A DNA stretch of 64,000 nucleotides from Parafrankia elaeagni (GTDB lineage Bacteria > Actinomycetota > Actinomycetes > Frankiales > Frankiaceae): the NCBI RefSeq assembly GCF_000374165.1, contig NZ_KB893739.1:62001-126000 (forward strand). The letters run 5' to 3'. Made by a program: the position numbers and the translations under genes. The notes beneath the pieces were generated by a model, which saw nothing but the letters and a program-made list of their open reading frames with translations, was not told where the DNA came from and did not search any database. Below, piece by piece: positions 13,612 to 21,925 of this stretch (its first letter is position 1; every line of letters begins with the position of its first letter).

Positions 13612-14040
13612 TCAGCCGAGCTGGACGGTGGCCCGCGCCGCCATGAGTACCTTGGCACCCTGGTGGCGGACTGTGAGGTTCACCACCACCCGTCCGCCAT
13701 CGAGCTTCTTCTCCACAACGCCCTGGACAGAGATCTCGGCGCCCTCGTCGTCGTCGGGCACGACGACCAGTGAGGAAAACTTCACGCCGTACTCGACGAC
13801 CGCGCCGGGATCGCCAGCCCAGTCGGTGACCAGGCGGCCGGCCGTGGCCATTGTCAGCATGCCGTGGGCGAGAACACCGGGTAGCCCGGCCTCCCGCGCC
13901 GCACGCTCGTTCCAGTGAATCGGATTGAAATCGCCGGAAGCGCCGGCATAGCGCACCAGATCGGCCCGCCGCAGAGAAAAGCTCCGGTCACCGATCACGG
14001 TGCCGACATCGACGTCGTCATAGGTGATGGCGGGCGGCAT
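13612..14040 (-). CDS. hadB: MaoC-like (R)-hydratase, HadB type
   Basis: A 142-residue single hot-dog protein of the MaoC dehydratase family. The catalytic hydratase-2 motif is visible as YAGASGDFNPIHWNERAAREAGLPGVLAHGM (Asp and His in D-x4-H). In mycobacteria HadB is the catalytic subunit of the beta-hydroxyacyl-ACP dehydratase of fatty-acid synthase II. It starts 21 bp after the paired hadA-like gene and so probably works as its heterodimer partner. Frankia-type organisms are not known to make mycolic acids, so the substrate here is open (general long-chain acyl dehydration is one option). Confidence 0.85.
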   Translation of the reverse strand: MPPAITYDDVDVGTVIGDRSFSLRRADLVRYAGASGDFNPIHWNERAAREAGLPGVLAHGMLTMATAGRLVTDWAGDPGAVVEYGVKFSSLVVVPDDDEGAEISVQGVVEKKLDGGRVVVNLTVRHQGAKVLMAARATVQLG

Positions 14041-14061
14041 TCCCAGCTCCGATCTGCCCGG

Positions 14062-14517
14062 TCACCTCGGCGGCGCCGTGCCGCGGGATACCAGGCTGCA
14101 CGTTCCCTCGGCGACGAGCTCCCCGCTCGTCGAGGTGAACTCGTAGGACGTCACCAGCAGCTCGTTGCGGCCGACGGAACGGATCGACGCCAGCGTGGAC
14201 CGCACCACCAGCTCGTCGCCGGCCACGACCGGCCGGTGCAGGGTGAAGCGCTGCTCCCCGTGCACCACGAGCGTGTAGTCCAGGCCCAGCGCCGGGTCGT
14301 CGGTGGGCAGGCCCAGGTTCCCGGGAATCGCGGTGACCAGGAAGGTGGGCGGCGCGGGCAGGTCGGCGTGACCGGCCGCCTTGGCTGCCTCCACATCGTG
14401 GTAAAGCGGATTGTCGTCGCCGATCGCGCGGGCGAACTGGCGGATGTGCTCTCGGCCGATCTGGAACGGGACGTCGGAGGTGTAGCTACGACCGACGAAG
14501 TCCTGGTTCAGCGGCAC
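14062..14517 (-). CDS. hadA: MaoC-like dehydratase partner, HadA/HadC type (N-terminal hot-dog)
   Basis: A 151-residue protein with the FAS1-like/MaoC_N hot-dog fold. It begins MPLNQDFVGRSYTSDVPFQIGREHIRQFARAIGDDNPLYHD and includes APPTFLVTAIPG and RFTLHRPVVAGDELVVRSTLASI. It lacks the catalytic hydratase-2 Asp-His motif seen in its neighbour, as expected of a structural, substrate-binding subunit. The GTG start at 14517 gives the normal family N-terminus. The order rpmG-hadA-hadB matches mycobacteria and Streptomyces. The choice between HadA and HadC cannot be made from sequence alone. Confidence 0.8.
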   Translation of the reverse strand: MPLNQDFVGRSYTSDVPFQIGREHIRQFARAIGDDNPLYHDVEAAKAAGHADLPAPPTFLVTAIPGNLGLPTDDPALGLDYTLVVHGEQRFTLHRPVVAGDELVVRSTLASIRSVGRNELLVTSYEFTSTSGELVAEGTCSLVSRGTAPPR

Positions 14518-14630
14518 CGCGCGCTCCGATCTCGACCTGGCCGGTTCAGCACCTTACCGGGCAGCACCTTACCGGGAGTGGCACCCGCCCGGCGGGCGAA
14601 GTCCGGGCAGCCGCCTGCGGGAACGACGAA

Positions 14631-14666
14631 ACCGGGTGGGTCCGTGTGATTCCGGACCCACCCGGT
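14631..14666 (-). terminator. Terminator hairpin downstream of rpmG
   Basis: A perfect 14-bp inverted repeat, ACCGGGTGGGTCCG / 8-nt loop / CGGACCCACCCGGT. It lies about 100 bp beyond rpmG and upstream of the hadA-like gene. It may uncouple the tRNA-rpmG transcript from the had pair. Confidence 0.75.
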
Positions 14667-14768
14667 CTACGTCAGGAGCAGCCAACCGGAAAGCACGACC
14701 TGCCCGGCGCTGCAGGGCCTGGGTATGTACTGCCGAGGCCCGGCCGGCGCAGTCACGTGCCCGCGCGG

Positions 14769-14933
14769 TCAGCGGGTTTCGCGGTGCTCCGTGTGCGAAC
14801 GGCAGTTCGGGCAGAACTTGCGGAGTTCGAGACGGTCGGGGTCGTTCCGCCGGTTCTTCCGCGTGATGTAGTTGCGGTGCTTGCACACCTGGCACGCCAG
14901 TGTGATCTTGGGACGAACGTCGGTGGCAGCCAC
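14769..14933 (-). CDS. rpmG: 50S ribosomal protein L33 (zinc-binding, C+ form)
   Basis: A 54-residue L33. Two CxxC pairs (CQVC and CPNC) mark the zinc-containing version. The sequence runs [39 protein letters not shown] and ends HTEHRETR. The GTG start at 14933 is chosen for its AGGAAGAGG ribosome-binding site and fit to family length. It is closely preceded by tRNA-Met and tRNA-Thr on the same strand. Confidence 0.95.
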   Translation of the reverse strand: MAATDVRPKITLACQVCKHRNYITRKNRRNDPDRLELRKFCPNCRSHTEHRETR

Positions 14934-15031
14934 GGCGAGAGGCCTCTTCCTGTCTCGAATGCTTACAGACCAAAGGGGCCGCGACTCACCGGACCCCGCA
15001 GGGGTCACTACGGTGTGCCGCGACCCGATGG

Positions 15032-15105
15032 TAGCGGTGGCCGGACTTGAACCGGCGACACAGCGATTATGAGCCGCTTGCTCTGCCAGACTGAGCTACA
15101 CCGCC
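15032..15105 (-). tRNA. tRNA-Met (CAT anticodon, elongator type)
   Basis: A 74-nt cloverleaf. The acceptor arms are GGCGGTG/CACCGCT (G1-U wobble) with discriminator A. The anticodon loop is CT-CAT-AA in an AGCGG/TCGCT stem, and the T arm is GCCGGTTCAAGTCCGGC. The paired first position and overall shape suggest elongator Met rather than initiator. Confidence 0.93.
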
Positions 15106-15200
15106 ATGACGGATCACCGGCGAGCGAGGACCCGAGAGACAGTATAAGCGGACGTACCACCCACTGCCGATCACGATCCCACCCGGCACCGGACCGCCCG

Positions 15201-15273
15201 AGCCCCTTTACGGAATCGAACCGTAGACCTTCTCCTTACCATGGAGACGCTCTGCCGACTGAGCTAAAGGGGC
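15201..15273 (-). tRNA. tRNA-Thr (GGT anticodon)
   Basis: A 73-nt cloverleaf. The acceptor arms are GCCCCTT/AAGGGGC with discriminator T. The D arm is TAGCTCAGTCGGCAGAGC, the anticodon loop is AT-GGT-AA in a TCTCC/GGAGA stem, and the T arm is TACGGTTCGATTCCGTA. It lies 95 bp upstream of tRNA-Met in the same orientation. Confidence 0.93.
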
Positions 15274-15814
15274 GTGTTCGCGGGACTCACGTTACACGAC
15301 GCCGACGGCATCGTGACGGGCGCCCCCCACCAAATTTTGCGGCAGCCGGCACGGAGCGACCACGAGCCGCGACCGACCCGGGCGCCTGCCCGCCGACCCC
15401 GGCGGGCAGGTCGCATCCCAGGCCGGAACGCCCATGGGGCCCGCCGCCCGAGTCCGGCACGCCGACAGCGACGGATGCGCGGAGGCCTCCGGCCTTGCCG
15501 GCACACGGGATCCCGCGCCGGCCGGGGATCCGTGGTTCCCGCGGCCGCCACCGTCACCGACGCCAGATGAAGCCAGCTGGTAACGAAAAGCGACGGCCAA
15601 CTCAGACTCATGGGCAACACGCAGTGATGGTTGGACTGGGCGAAGGCGTATCAAAGGCGCACCACAGTGGACTTCAGTGACGGCGGGGCCGACACGCACC
15701 CTCCGTTGATAGCTGTAAGTAATCACATGAGTGCCTAGCGTGTGGCCTGGCCACAGACGCGCGCCCACCGGGTGCTAACGAAGCAGCCGCGCCGCCCAGC
15801 ATCGAGGTTTGCTC
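15274..15814. other. Intergenic region between tRNA-Thr and the GH25 gene
   Basis: About 540 bp with divergent flanking genes. No protein or RNA gene is evident. It should hold promoters for the tRNA cluster (minus) and the lysozyme gene (plus). The stretch 15700-15745 is less GC-rich than its surroundings and is the likeliest promoter zone, but I found no clear spaced -35/-10 pair. Confidence 0.5.
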
Positions 15815-17509
15815 ATGCCGCTCTCGCACCATGCCGCCCGAGACTCCGGAACCCCGGACGCGGCATCCGTCGTCCCGCACACCCAGCAGGCGGGGCTCCC
15901 CGCCGCGTCGCGGGCTCTACCTCCGCTGACCGGAGTACCTGTCCCGGCCGGCGCCTCCCTGCCGGCGGGGACCTCCTTTGCGACGCTGCACGCCGCCTTC
16001 CAGAGCCGACAGCGGACCCGGACAGCTCCGCCGCGCCTCGTACGTCCTGCCCCCGCCGCCGCCCACGCCCGGTCGCAGTCCCCCGGCGGGGCTACCCGCG
16101 CCGCTGTCGACTCCTCGGTGGCGACGTGGCGGCTGCGCAACACGGGCCGGTTCTCCGCGCGCGTCCTGGGCGCAGCGACGGTGGCCGTCACCGCCGTCGC
16201 GCTGTCCGCGGGCACGGCGCAGGCCGTCGGCGAGCCGACCGCGACCGGGCAGCCCACCCCGTCCACGCAGCCGGTCACGCCCACCCCGCCTGCTCCCGGC
16301 GCGGCAGCTTCGGCACCGGCTCCAGCTGACGGTGGGCCGGACCGGATCCTGCTGGCCGAACCGTCCCCCGCCTGGCCGCGGGGCATCGACATCGCCTCCT
16401 GGCAGCACCCCGGATCGGCCCCGATCGACTGGAACGCGGTCAAGGGCTCCGGGGTGAGCTTCGCGATCGTGAAGGCGACGGAGGGCACCAACTACACCAA
16501 CCCGTATTTCACCGGTGACCGCACCGCGGCCCGGCAGGCCGGCCTCACCGTGGGTGCCTACCACTACGCCCGCCCGGCGGCCCCGATCTCCACCGCCGTC
16601 GACCAGGCCCGGCACTTCCTGGCGGTGACCGGTCTCACCCGCATGGCGGGGCACCTGGCGCCGGTCCTCGACATCGAGACGACGGGCGGCCTGGACCCGG
16701 TGGCTCTCACCGCCTGGACACGGGCCTTCCTGGAGGAGGTCGAGTCCCAGACCGGCCGCGCACCGATCATCTACACCTACCGGTCCTTCTGGACAGACCA
16801 CATGGCGGACACCCGCGACTTCGCGCACTACCCGTTCTGGTTCGCCATCTACAACAACGAGACGACGCCGGGGTGGCTGCCCGGCGGCTGGCCCGGGTGG
16901 GCCATGTGGCAGTACACCTCGTCCGGGACGGTGCCAGGCATCAGCGGAAACGTCGACATGAACGTCGCATGCTGTTCGCCGGCCGAACTTGCCGGTCTCG
17001 CGGACGGCACGCTCTCCGAGATCGACCGCCGCTTCGCCTCGGCCGGCCTCCTTCAGTACTCCCTGGGCGCGCCGACGGGTGTCGAGCTACGGGCCGGCGG
17101 CGGCGGGCGCTGGCGGCCGTTCGCGAACGGCCTCATCTTCTGGTCCGTCACGACCGGGCCGCGCGTGCTGCACGGGGAGGTGGCCAGGAAGTACCTGGAG
17201 CTGGGCGGCAGCGACGGCTTCCTGCAGCGCCCGCTGAGCGACGTCGAGTGGGCCACCGCACCCGGGGCGCACCAGGCGATGTTCCAGGGCGGCTGGATCT
17301 ACTGGCACCCGACGACCGGCGCGCACGAGGTCCACGGCCTGATCCTGCGCCGTTACCTGGAGCTCGGCGGCTCGACGTCCGCGCTGGGTCTGCCGGTGAC
17401 GGACGAGTACTCGGTACCGGGCGGGCGGGAGAGCACCTTCCAGTTCGGGAAGCTGCGGTGGACGGCCGCCACCAACGCGGTGACCCTCCTCCCCGCCACG
17501 GCGCCCTGA
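15815..17509 (+). CDS. Secreted GH25-family lysozyme (N-acetylmuramidase) with C-terminal LGFP repeats
   Basis: A 564-residue predicted peptidoglycan hydrolase. The GH25 domain (about residues 188-385) shows GIDIASWQHPG, FAIVKATEGTNYTNPYF, VGAYHYARP, the catalytic Asp/Glu pair in LDIETTGG, and the terminal WQYTSSG...GNVDMN block. The C-terminal 150 residues contain at least two LGFP-type cell-wall repeats (LELGGSDGFLQRPLSD, LELGGSTSALGLPVTDE), which bind the envelope. A membrane/signal segment (RVLGAATVAVTAVALSAGTAQA) lies unusually deep, at residues 115-138, after a Pro/Ala/Arg-rich stretch. The ATG at 15815 has GAGG 8 nt upstream. A GTG at 16118 would give a conventional signal peptide but has no ribosome-binding site. 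Confidence 0.9.
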   Translation: MPLSHHAARDSGTPDAASVVPHTQQAGLPAASRALPPLTGVPVPAGASLPAGTSFATLHAAFQSRQRTRTAPPRLVRPAPAAAHARSQSPGGATRAAVDSSVATWRLRNTGRFSARVLGAATVAVTAVALSAGTAQAVGEPTATGQPTPSTQPVTPTPPAPGAAASAPAPADGGPDRILLAEPSPAWPRGIDIASWQHPGSAPIDWNAVKGSGVSFAIVKATEGTNYTNPYFTGDRTAARQAGLTVGAYHYARPAAPISTAVDQARHFLAVTGLTRMAGHLAPVLDIETTGGLDPVALTAWTRAFLEEVESQTGRAPIIYTYRSFWTDHMADTRDFAHYPFWFAIYNNETTPGWLPGGWPGWAMWQYTSSGTVPGISGNVDMNVACCSPAELAGLADGTLSEIDRRFASAGLLQYSLGAPTGVELRAGGGGRWRPFANGLIFWSVTTGPRVLHGEVARKYLELGGSDGFLQRPLSDVEWATAPGAHQAMFQGGWIYWHPTTGAHEVHGLILRRYLELGGSTSALGLPVTDEYSVPGGRESTFQFGKLRWTAATNAVTLLPATAP

Positions 17510-17620
17510 GGCCCCGGCCGGGAGGGGAGTGACGTCGGCTCACGGGGGTATCTGGCCCGGGTGCGGCGGTGTGTGGCCGCTCGGCTACAAGCAGCGTTGC
17601 CGCGCAGCCGGGAGGACCAG

Positions 17621-18481
17621 ATGGTAGATCTGCGGCAGGCACGCAACACCGATGGATGGCTGCTCTTTGCCGCCGTCATCATGTTCATCGTCGGTTTCCA
17701 CAACCTCATCTACGGCATAGCAGCACTGCGCGACTACGTCGTGGTGGTCGACAACCTCTACTCCACCTCGACCGGCACCGGGGTGATCTACGCCAGCACC
17801 TCGTTCTGGGGCTGGCTGTGGATCGCGTTCGGCGTCGTCCAGATGGTCATCGCGGCCGGTATCGCGGCCGGCAACGAGCTCGCCCGCTGGGTCGGCATCG
17901 GAATCGCCGCGCTGAACGCGATCGGCCAGCTGGCCTTCCTCGCCGCGTTCCCGGTGTGGTCGGTCATCATCATCGCGATCGACATCCTGGTGATCTACGC
18001 ACTGGCCACATACCAGACGCGGGGACGTCCGGGCGGCGCGGTCGAGCCCTACCCGGGTGACCGGCCCGGCGTGGCCCGCGGCGCGTCGACGCGGTCACGG
18101 ACAGGCGCCTACGCGGGCAGCACCACGGGGCCCGGCGGTGGCGGCATGCGCGCCGGCGGCGATGCCTCCGGCGCGGGCCGTTCGGCGGACTCCGGCGACG
18201 ACTTCTTCGAGCCGACCTCGGACCGGCCGGGCGCCGCGGGCAACCGGCCGGGCGGCCGTGACCGGGCGGTCGGAAACACCGGTGGCACCGGGGACGACCG
18301 GGGAGCCGGTATGGCCGGCAACGCCGGCGGGCGCTTCCCGACGGGGACGACCGACCCGAGCGCCGGAACGCGACGCCCCGAGTCCGGCTACCGATCTGCT
18401 CCCGGGGGGATGGGCGGCACCGGGCCGGACTCCGGTTCCGGTCGCTGGAGCAACGAGCGCCCACCGCCCACGGACCGCTAG
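17621..18481 (+). CDS. Four-TM membrane protein (DUF7144-like) with Gly-rich C-terminal tail
   Basis: A 286-residue protein of unknown function. Four hydrophobic helices are visible: residues ~14-36 (LLFAAVIMFIVGFHNLIYGIAAL), 63-86, 90-113 and 114-134. This small membrane domain is common in actinobacteria. The remaining ~150 residues are low-complexity Gly/Arg/Asp/Pro, probably disordered and cytoplasmic. The start at 17621 is supported by GGAGG 5 nt upstream. It lies 111 bp after the lysozyme gene on the same strand and is convergent with the next gene. Confidence 0.8.
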   Translation: MVDLRQARNTDGWLLFAAVIMFIVGFHNLIYGIAALRDYVVVVDNLYSTSTGTGVIYASTSFWGWLWIAFGVVQMVIAAGIAAGNELARWVGIGIAALNAIGQLAFLAAFPVWSVIIIAIDILVIYALATYQTRGRPGGAVEPYPGDRPGVARGASTRSRTGAYAGSTTGPGGGGMRAGGDASGAGRSADSGDDFFEPTSDRPGAAGNRPGGRDRAVGNTGGTGDDRGAGMAGNAGGRFPTGTTDPSAGTRRPESGYRSAPGGMGGTGPDSGSGRWSNERPPPTDR

Positions 18482-18494
18482 CAGGCCCCTGACC

Positions 18495-18534
18495 GCCGAG
18501 GCCGTCGCGGACCTGTCACCGCGGCGGCCTCGGC
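18495..18534. terminator. Bidirectional terminator between convergent genes
   Basis: A 16-bp inverted repeat, GCCGAGGCCGTCGCGG / 8-nt loop / CCGCGGCGGCCTCGGC, with one G-T pair. The right arm and part of the loop lie inside the end of the minus-strand coding sequence, so its last codons double as terminator stem. Confidence 0.75.
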
Positions 18535-18974
18535 ACGCCCACCCGCCGGCGCCACTCCAGGCAGTGGTCGATGAACCCGACAAGGTGCTCGGCCTCGAAG
18601 ACGGCGATGTCCCAGTCCCACATCTCCGCCTCGGCCGGACTCCGCCACAGGTAGGCGACGGCCCGTCCGCCCCCGGCCAGCGGGAGGTCCCGCGGCTCGT
18701 AGGGCTCGCCTTCGAACAGGTCGAGCAGCTCCCGCTCCGCTCGGGTGAGACCGCGCAGGCAGGTCCCCGGGCAGTGCACATCCGCGGCGGCCGGGACCAG
18801 ACCCGGGTAGCTCCGTCCCCGCAGTGCCGCGGCCCGCCATCCCCGGACCGCCCCGGAAGTCATGGCCGGACGCCGCCCGAGCAGCGCCTCGACGACCTCG
18901 GCGAAGCGCAGCGTTCCGTAGGCGAACAGCACCGGCTCCGCCGGCTCGCCGCCGTCCGGGGAGAGCGCGGGCAC
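18516..18974 (-). CDS. Gamma-glutamylcyclotransferase-like (AIG2/GGCT fold) protein
   Basis: A 152-residue protein with the GGCT fold. The substrate-loop motif FAYGTLRF is near the N-terminus, followed by GRSYPGLV and the candidate general-base Glu in LLDLFEGEPYEPRDL. A W-rich C-terminal segment reads AYLWRSPAEAEMWDWDIAVFEAEHL. Family members release pyroglutamate from gamma-glutamyl compounds, but many bacterial members are uncharacterised. The GTG at 18974 starts 2 nt after the pyrE stop, so the two genes are translationally coupled. The acceptor substrate is unknown. Confidence 0.75.
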   Translation of the reverse strand: MPALSPDGGEPAEPVLFAYGTLRFAEVVEALLGRRPAMTSGAVRGWRAAALRGRSYPGLVPAAADVHCPGTCLRGLTRAERELLDLFEGEPYEPRDLPLAGGGRAVAYLWRSPAEAEMWDWDIAVFEAEHLVGFIDHCLEWRRRVGVPRPPR

Positions 18975-18976
18975 GA

Positions 18977-19504
18977 CTATCCCGCCGCGTCGAGGTCGGC
19001 CCGGGTCAGCACCGGGCGCAGGGTCAGACCGACCTCGGCCAGGCGCTCCCGGCCGCCCTCCTGCCGGTCGATCACGCACAGGACGTCCTCGACGACCGCG
19101 CCCTCCTCCCGCAGCACGCGGGTGGCGTCCAGGACCGCGCCGCCGCTGGTCACGACGTCCTCGACCAGGACGATGCGGCGCCCTTCGACCTCACCGCCCT
19201 CGGCGATCCGGCGGGTGCCGTACTCCTTCGCCTTCTTCCGGACGAACCGCGCCGGCAGGCCGGTCCGGGCGGAGAGCAGCGTCGCGAGCGGGACGCCGCC
19301 CAGCTCCAGGCCCGCCAGCAGATCCGTGCCGGGAGGCAGCTGGACGGTCATCGCGGCCACGATGTCGGCGAGCAGGGCGGGCTCGGCCTCGAAGAGGTAC
19401 TTGTCGAAGTACTCCGTACTGGTGCGACCTGACCGCAACACGAAGGTGCCGGTCAGATGAGATGCCGCCCGGACCCGGACGGCCAGCGTGTCGATGTCGG
19501 CCAC
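18977..19504 (-). CDS. pyrE: Orotate phosphoribosyltransferase
   Basis: Converts orotate plus PRPP to orotidine 5'-phosphate in pyrimidine synthesis. The 175-residue product shows LRSGRTSTEYFDKYLFE (orotate side), GLELGGVPLATLLSARTG, FVRKKAKEYGTRRIAEG (catalytic Lys loop) and the PRPP-binding motif RIVLVEDVVTSGGAVLDA. The GTG at 19504 fits the usual N-terminus (ADIDTLAVRVRAASHLTGTF). In-frame ATGs further upstream lie in low-complexity and repeat sequence. It is followed at 2 nt by the GGCT-like gene. Confidence 0.93.
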   Translation of the reverse strand: MADIDTLAVRVRAASHLTGTFVLRSGRTSTEYFDKYLFEAEPALLADIVAAMTVQLPPGTDLLAGLELGGVPLATLLSARTGLPARFVRKKAKEYGTRRIAEGGEVEGRRIVLVEDVVTSGGAVLDATRVLREEGAVVEDVLCVIDRQEGGRERLAEVGLTLRPVLTRADLDAAG

Positions 19505-19611
19505 ATCGACCGACTCTACGGGCCGCCCGTCCCTGGTTCCCCGGGCCGGCCGGCCCGACAGGTCCGGCCCGCCGGCACGCATACCGCGCGAACCTGCGGG
19601 CATGACGACCG

Positions 19612-19669
19612 CCGGACATGACGAAGGCCCCCGGACATGACGAAGGCCCCCGGACATGACGAAGGCCCG
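19612..19669. repeat. Three tandem copies of a 19-bp unit upstream of pyrE
   Basis: The unit CCGGACATGACGAAGGCCC occurs at 19612, 19631 and 19650. The last copy merges into the 5' arm of the hairpin at 19658-19694. The array looks like a partially duplicated terminator arm. Confidence 0.9.
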
Positions 19670-19694
19670 GAGAGAAATCTTCCGGGCCTTCGTC
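19658..19694 (-). terminator. Terminator hairpin downstream of tRNA-Tyr
   Basis: A perfect 14-bp inverted repeat, GACGAAGGCCCGGA / loop GAGAAATCT / TCCGGGCCTTCGTC, 30 bp beyond the 3' end of tRNA-Tyr and upstream of pyrE. Confidence 0.8.
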
Positions 19695-19724
19695 GACGCG
19701 TGTCCCCCGGACGAACCGGGGTGG

Positions 19725-19806
19725 TGGCAGGTGATGGATTCGAACCATCGTAGGCTCAGCCGACGGTTTTACAGACCGCTCCCTTTGGCCGCTCGGGCAA
19801 CCTGCC
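19725..19806 (-). tRNA. tRNA-Tyr (GTA anticodon)
   Basis: An 82-nt class II tRNA with a long variable arm. The acceptor arms are GGCAGGT/ACCTGCC with discriminator A. The anticodon loop is CT-GTA-AA in a GCGGT/ACCGT stem. The T arm is GATGGTTCGAATCCATC. The next three bases read CCA, so the 3' end may be partly encoded. Confidence 0.95.
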
Positions 19807-19938
19807 GTGTTCGGCAAGCATACCGGTTGCCCGGAGCAGTACGACGGGAGGGGCCCCCGAACATCCCCGGCCGATGCCCGATCCACGTCTCGGTGCGCCA
19901 GACCGCACCGAGCGACCCGACCCAGGAGGTCCGTGCCC

Positions 19939-20427
19939 GTGGCAGACCCGTCCTTCGACATCGTGAGCAAGGTCGACACCCAGGAGATCGACAACGCCGT
20001 CAACCAGACCGCGAAGGAGATCCGGACCCGGTTCGACTTCCGGGACACCGGCGCCTCCGCGGAGCTGAGCGGCGAGGCGATCCAGCTGCAGGCCAGCAGC
20101 GAGGAGCGGGTGAAGGCAGTCCTGGACGTCCTGCAGGAGAAGTGCGTGAAGCGCGGCATCTCGCTGAAGTCCCTCGAGTACGGCGAGCCGCGGCAGTCCG
20201 GCAAGGAGTACCGGCTGACGGTCACCGTGCAGCAGGGCATCGCGGACGAGAAGGCCAAGGCGATCGCCAAGAAGATCCGCGCCGACGGACCTAAGGGCGT
20301 GCAGGCGCAGATCCAGGGCGACCAGTTGCGGGTGACCGGCAAGAAGCGGGACGACCTGCAGCGCGTCATCGCACTACTCAAGGCGGAGGACTTCGAGGTT
20401 CCGCTGCAGTTCGTCAACTACCGCTGA
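19939..20427 (+). CDS. YajQ-family nucleotide-binding protein
   Basis: A 162-residue protein matching the normal YajQ length. It begins [28 protein letters not shown] and ends [18 protein letters not shown], both hallmarks of the family. Internal motifs include [15 protein letters not shown] and [31 protein letters not shown]. Members bind nucleotides and some bind cyclic-di-GMP; the physiological role in actinobacteria is not settled. Two GTGs lie near the ribosome-binding site AGGAGG (19924-19929). The second, at 19939, has the better 9-nt spacing. The gene diverges from tRNA-Tyr. Confidence 0.93.
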   Translation: MADPSFDIVSKVDTQEIDNAVNQTAKEIRTRFDFRDTGASAELSGEAIQLQASSEERVKAVLDVLQEKCVKRGISLKSLEYGEPRQSGKEYRLTVTVQQGIADEKAKAIAKKIRADGPKGVQAQIQGDQLRVTGKKRDDLQRVIALLKAEDFEVPLQFVNYR

Positions 20428-20969
20428 CGCCCCACCTCGGCTGCCCGGCCGGGGTCCTGCCGGCCCGATGTGGCCCGGCGGCCCCGGTCAGCCCGCAAAC
20501 GAGGCCGATCCGCAACATCCGCCGCTCTCCGACCGTTGCGTGACCGCCGCCCGAAGCACGGATGTCTGGCGTAGGACATAGGACATCCGCTGCCGGCGAA
20601 ATGGCATTGCCCCTGGCAACGAAGACGGACCGCCGGCAGCGGCCGGATTCGCATGCAGGCGCACAGGATGCTGCACGGTCGCCGATTCTCGTACGGAAAG
20701 CAAGCCGACCCCCGGACCGGGAGACATACCCCGGAAAAGGTGCACCCCGCCCGATGGGGGGTTTCGGGCGGGGTGCGCGCGGCGGAACCTGGGGGGTACG
20801 CTCCGCCGCGGTCCGTGAGGATTAAGCGTACTCGTGTTCGGGCGCCACGGTGTGCCTTCCGCGGGTCTTCTTATTTCACCGCAGTGAACTCCCTGCGCCC
20901 GACTTGTACCCGCCGAAACCGTACGCCTACGTGGTCCTCGCCATGGCTCCGCCACGGCCCCGGCGGAGC
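20428..20969. other. Intergenic region between yajQ-like gene and htpX
   Basis: About 540 bp between convergent genes with no coding support. The only clear element is the strong hairpin at 20742-20776. Confidence 0.6.
20742..20776. terminator. Terminator hairpin between convergent yajQ-like gene and htpX
   Basis: A perfect 13-bp inverted repeat, GCACCCCGCCCGA / 9-nt loop / TCGGGCGGGGTGC. It is about 195 bp past htpX and 315 bp past the yajQ-like gene, and could serve either. Confidence 0.7.
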
Positions 20970-21842
20970 CTACTGGTAGGGGTTCATCCGGGCGCGCTCT
21001 TCCAGCCGGGCGACTCGCTCGGCGATCGGCGGGTGGGTCGAGAAGAACCGGGAGACGCCACCGCCGCGGAACGGGTTGGCGATCATCATCGCGGATGCCG
21101 GGCCGAGCCGGGAGCTGGCCGGCAGCGGGCGTGCCGCAGTTCCAGCCTCCAGCTTGCGCAGAGCGCTGGCCAGCCCGAGCGGATCGCCCGTCAGCGTCGC
21201 CCCGGACTCGTCGGCCTGGTACTCACGGGCGCGGCTGATTGCCAGCTGGATGATGGTGGCGGCAATCGGGCCGACGACGATCAGGGCGAGCATCTCCACC
21301 AGGCCGGGGCCGTCCTCGTCCCGGCCACCTCCGAAGAAGGCGAAGACCTGCATCATGTTCGCGAAATAGACGATGATGCCCGCCAGCGCGCCCGCAACCG
21401 AGGCGATCAGGATGTCGCGGTTGTACACGTGACTCAGTTCGTGGCCCAGGACGCCGCGCAGCTCGCGGTCGTCCATGATCTCCAGAATTCCCTCGGTGCA
21501 GCACACTGCCGCATTACGCGGGTTCCGGCCGGTCGCGAAGGCGTTCGGAGACGAGGTGGGGCTGAGATAGAGCCTCGGCATCGGCATCCGCGCCCGGGTG
21601 GCGAGTTCCTGCACGATGGCGTACAGCCGAGGCTGCTGGACCTGACTGACCGGGTATGCGCGCATCGAGCGCAGCGCGAGCCGATCCGAAAAGAAGTAGG
21701 AGAAGCCGTTCATCCCGAGGGCGAGCACGGCCGCGATCACGATGCCGCCCCTGCCGAACAGCGAACCGACCGCCACGATGACCGCCGAGAGCACGCCGAG
21801 GAGAAGAGCCGTCTTCAGCCCGTTGAGACTGCGATGAGGCAT
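20970..21842 (-). CDS. htpX: Membrane zinc metalloprotease HtpX
   Basis: A 290-residue M48-family protease that degrades misfolded membrane proteins. Two N-terminal helices (about residues 10-29 and 34-53) precede the conserved [18 protein letters not shown]. The zinc motif is HELSH in [20 protein letters not shown], with the third ligand Glu in [10 protein letters not shown]. Two further helices lie between these motifs. The C-terminal [16 protein letters not shown] is typical. The ATG at 21842 fits the family N-terminus ([14 protein letters not shown]). Ribosome-binding sequence is weak. Confidence 0.95.
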   Translation of the reverse strand: MPHRSLNGLKTALLLGVLSAVIVAVGSLFGRGGIVIAAVLALGMNGFSYFFSDRLALRSMRAYPVSQVQQPRLYAIVQELATRARMPMPRLYLSPTSSPNAFATGRNPRNAAVCCTEGILEIMDDRELRGVLGHELSHVYNRDILIASVAGALAGIIVYFANMMQVFAFFGGGRDEDGPGLVEMLALIVVGPIAATIIQLAISRAREYQADESGATLTGDPLGLASALRKLEAGTAARPLPASSRLGPASAMMIANPFRGGGVSRFFSTHPPIAERVARLEERARMNPYQ

Positions 21843-21925
21843 GGCTGTCGCGCATCCGTCCTGTTGGCCTGTTGCGACTTCATCAACGAAGGAGCTGACA
21901 CTCCTCGTTCCCGGCGGCGGCTGCC

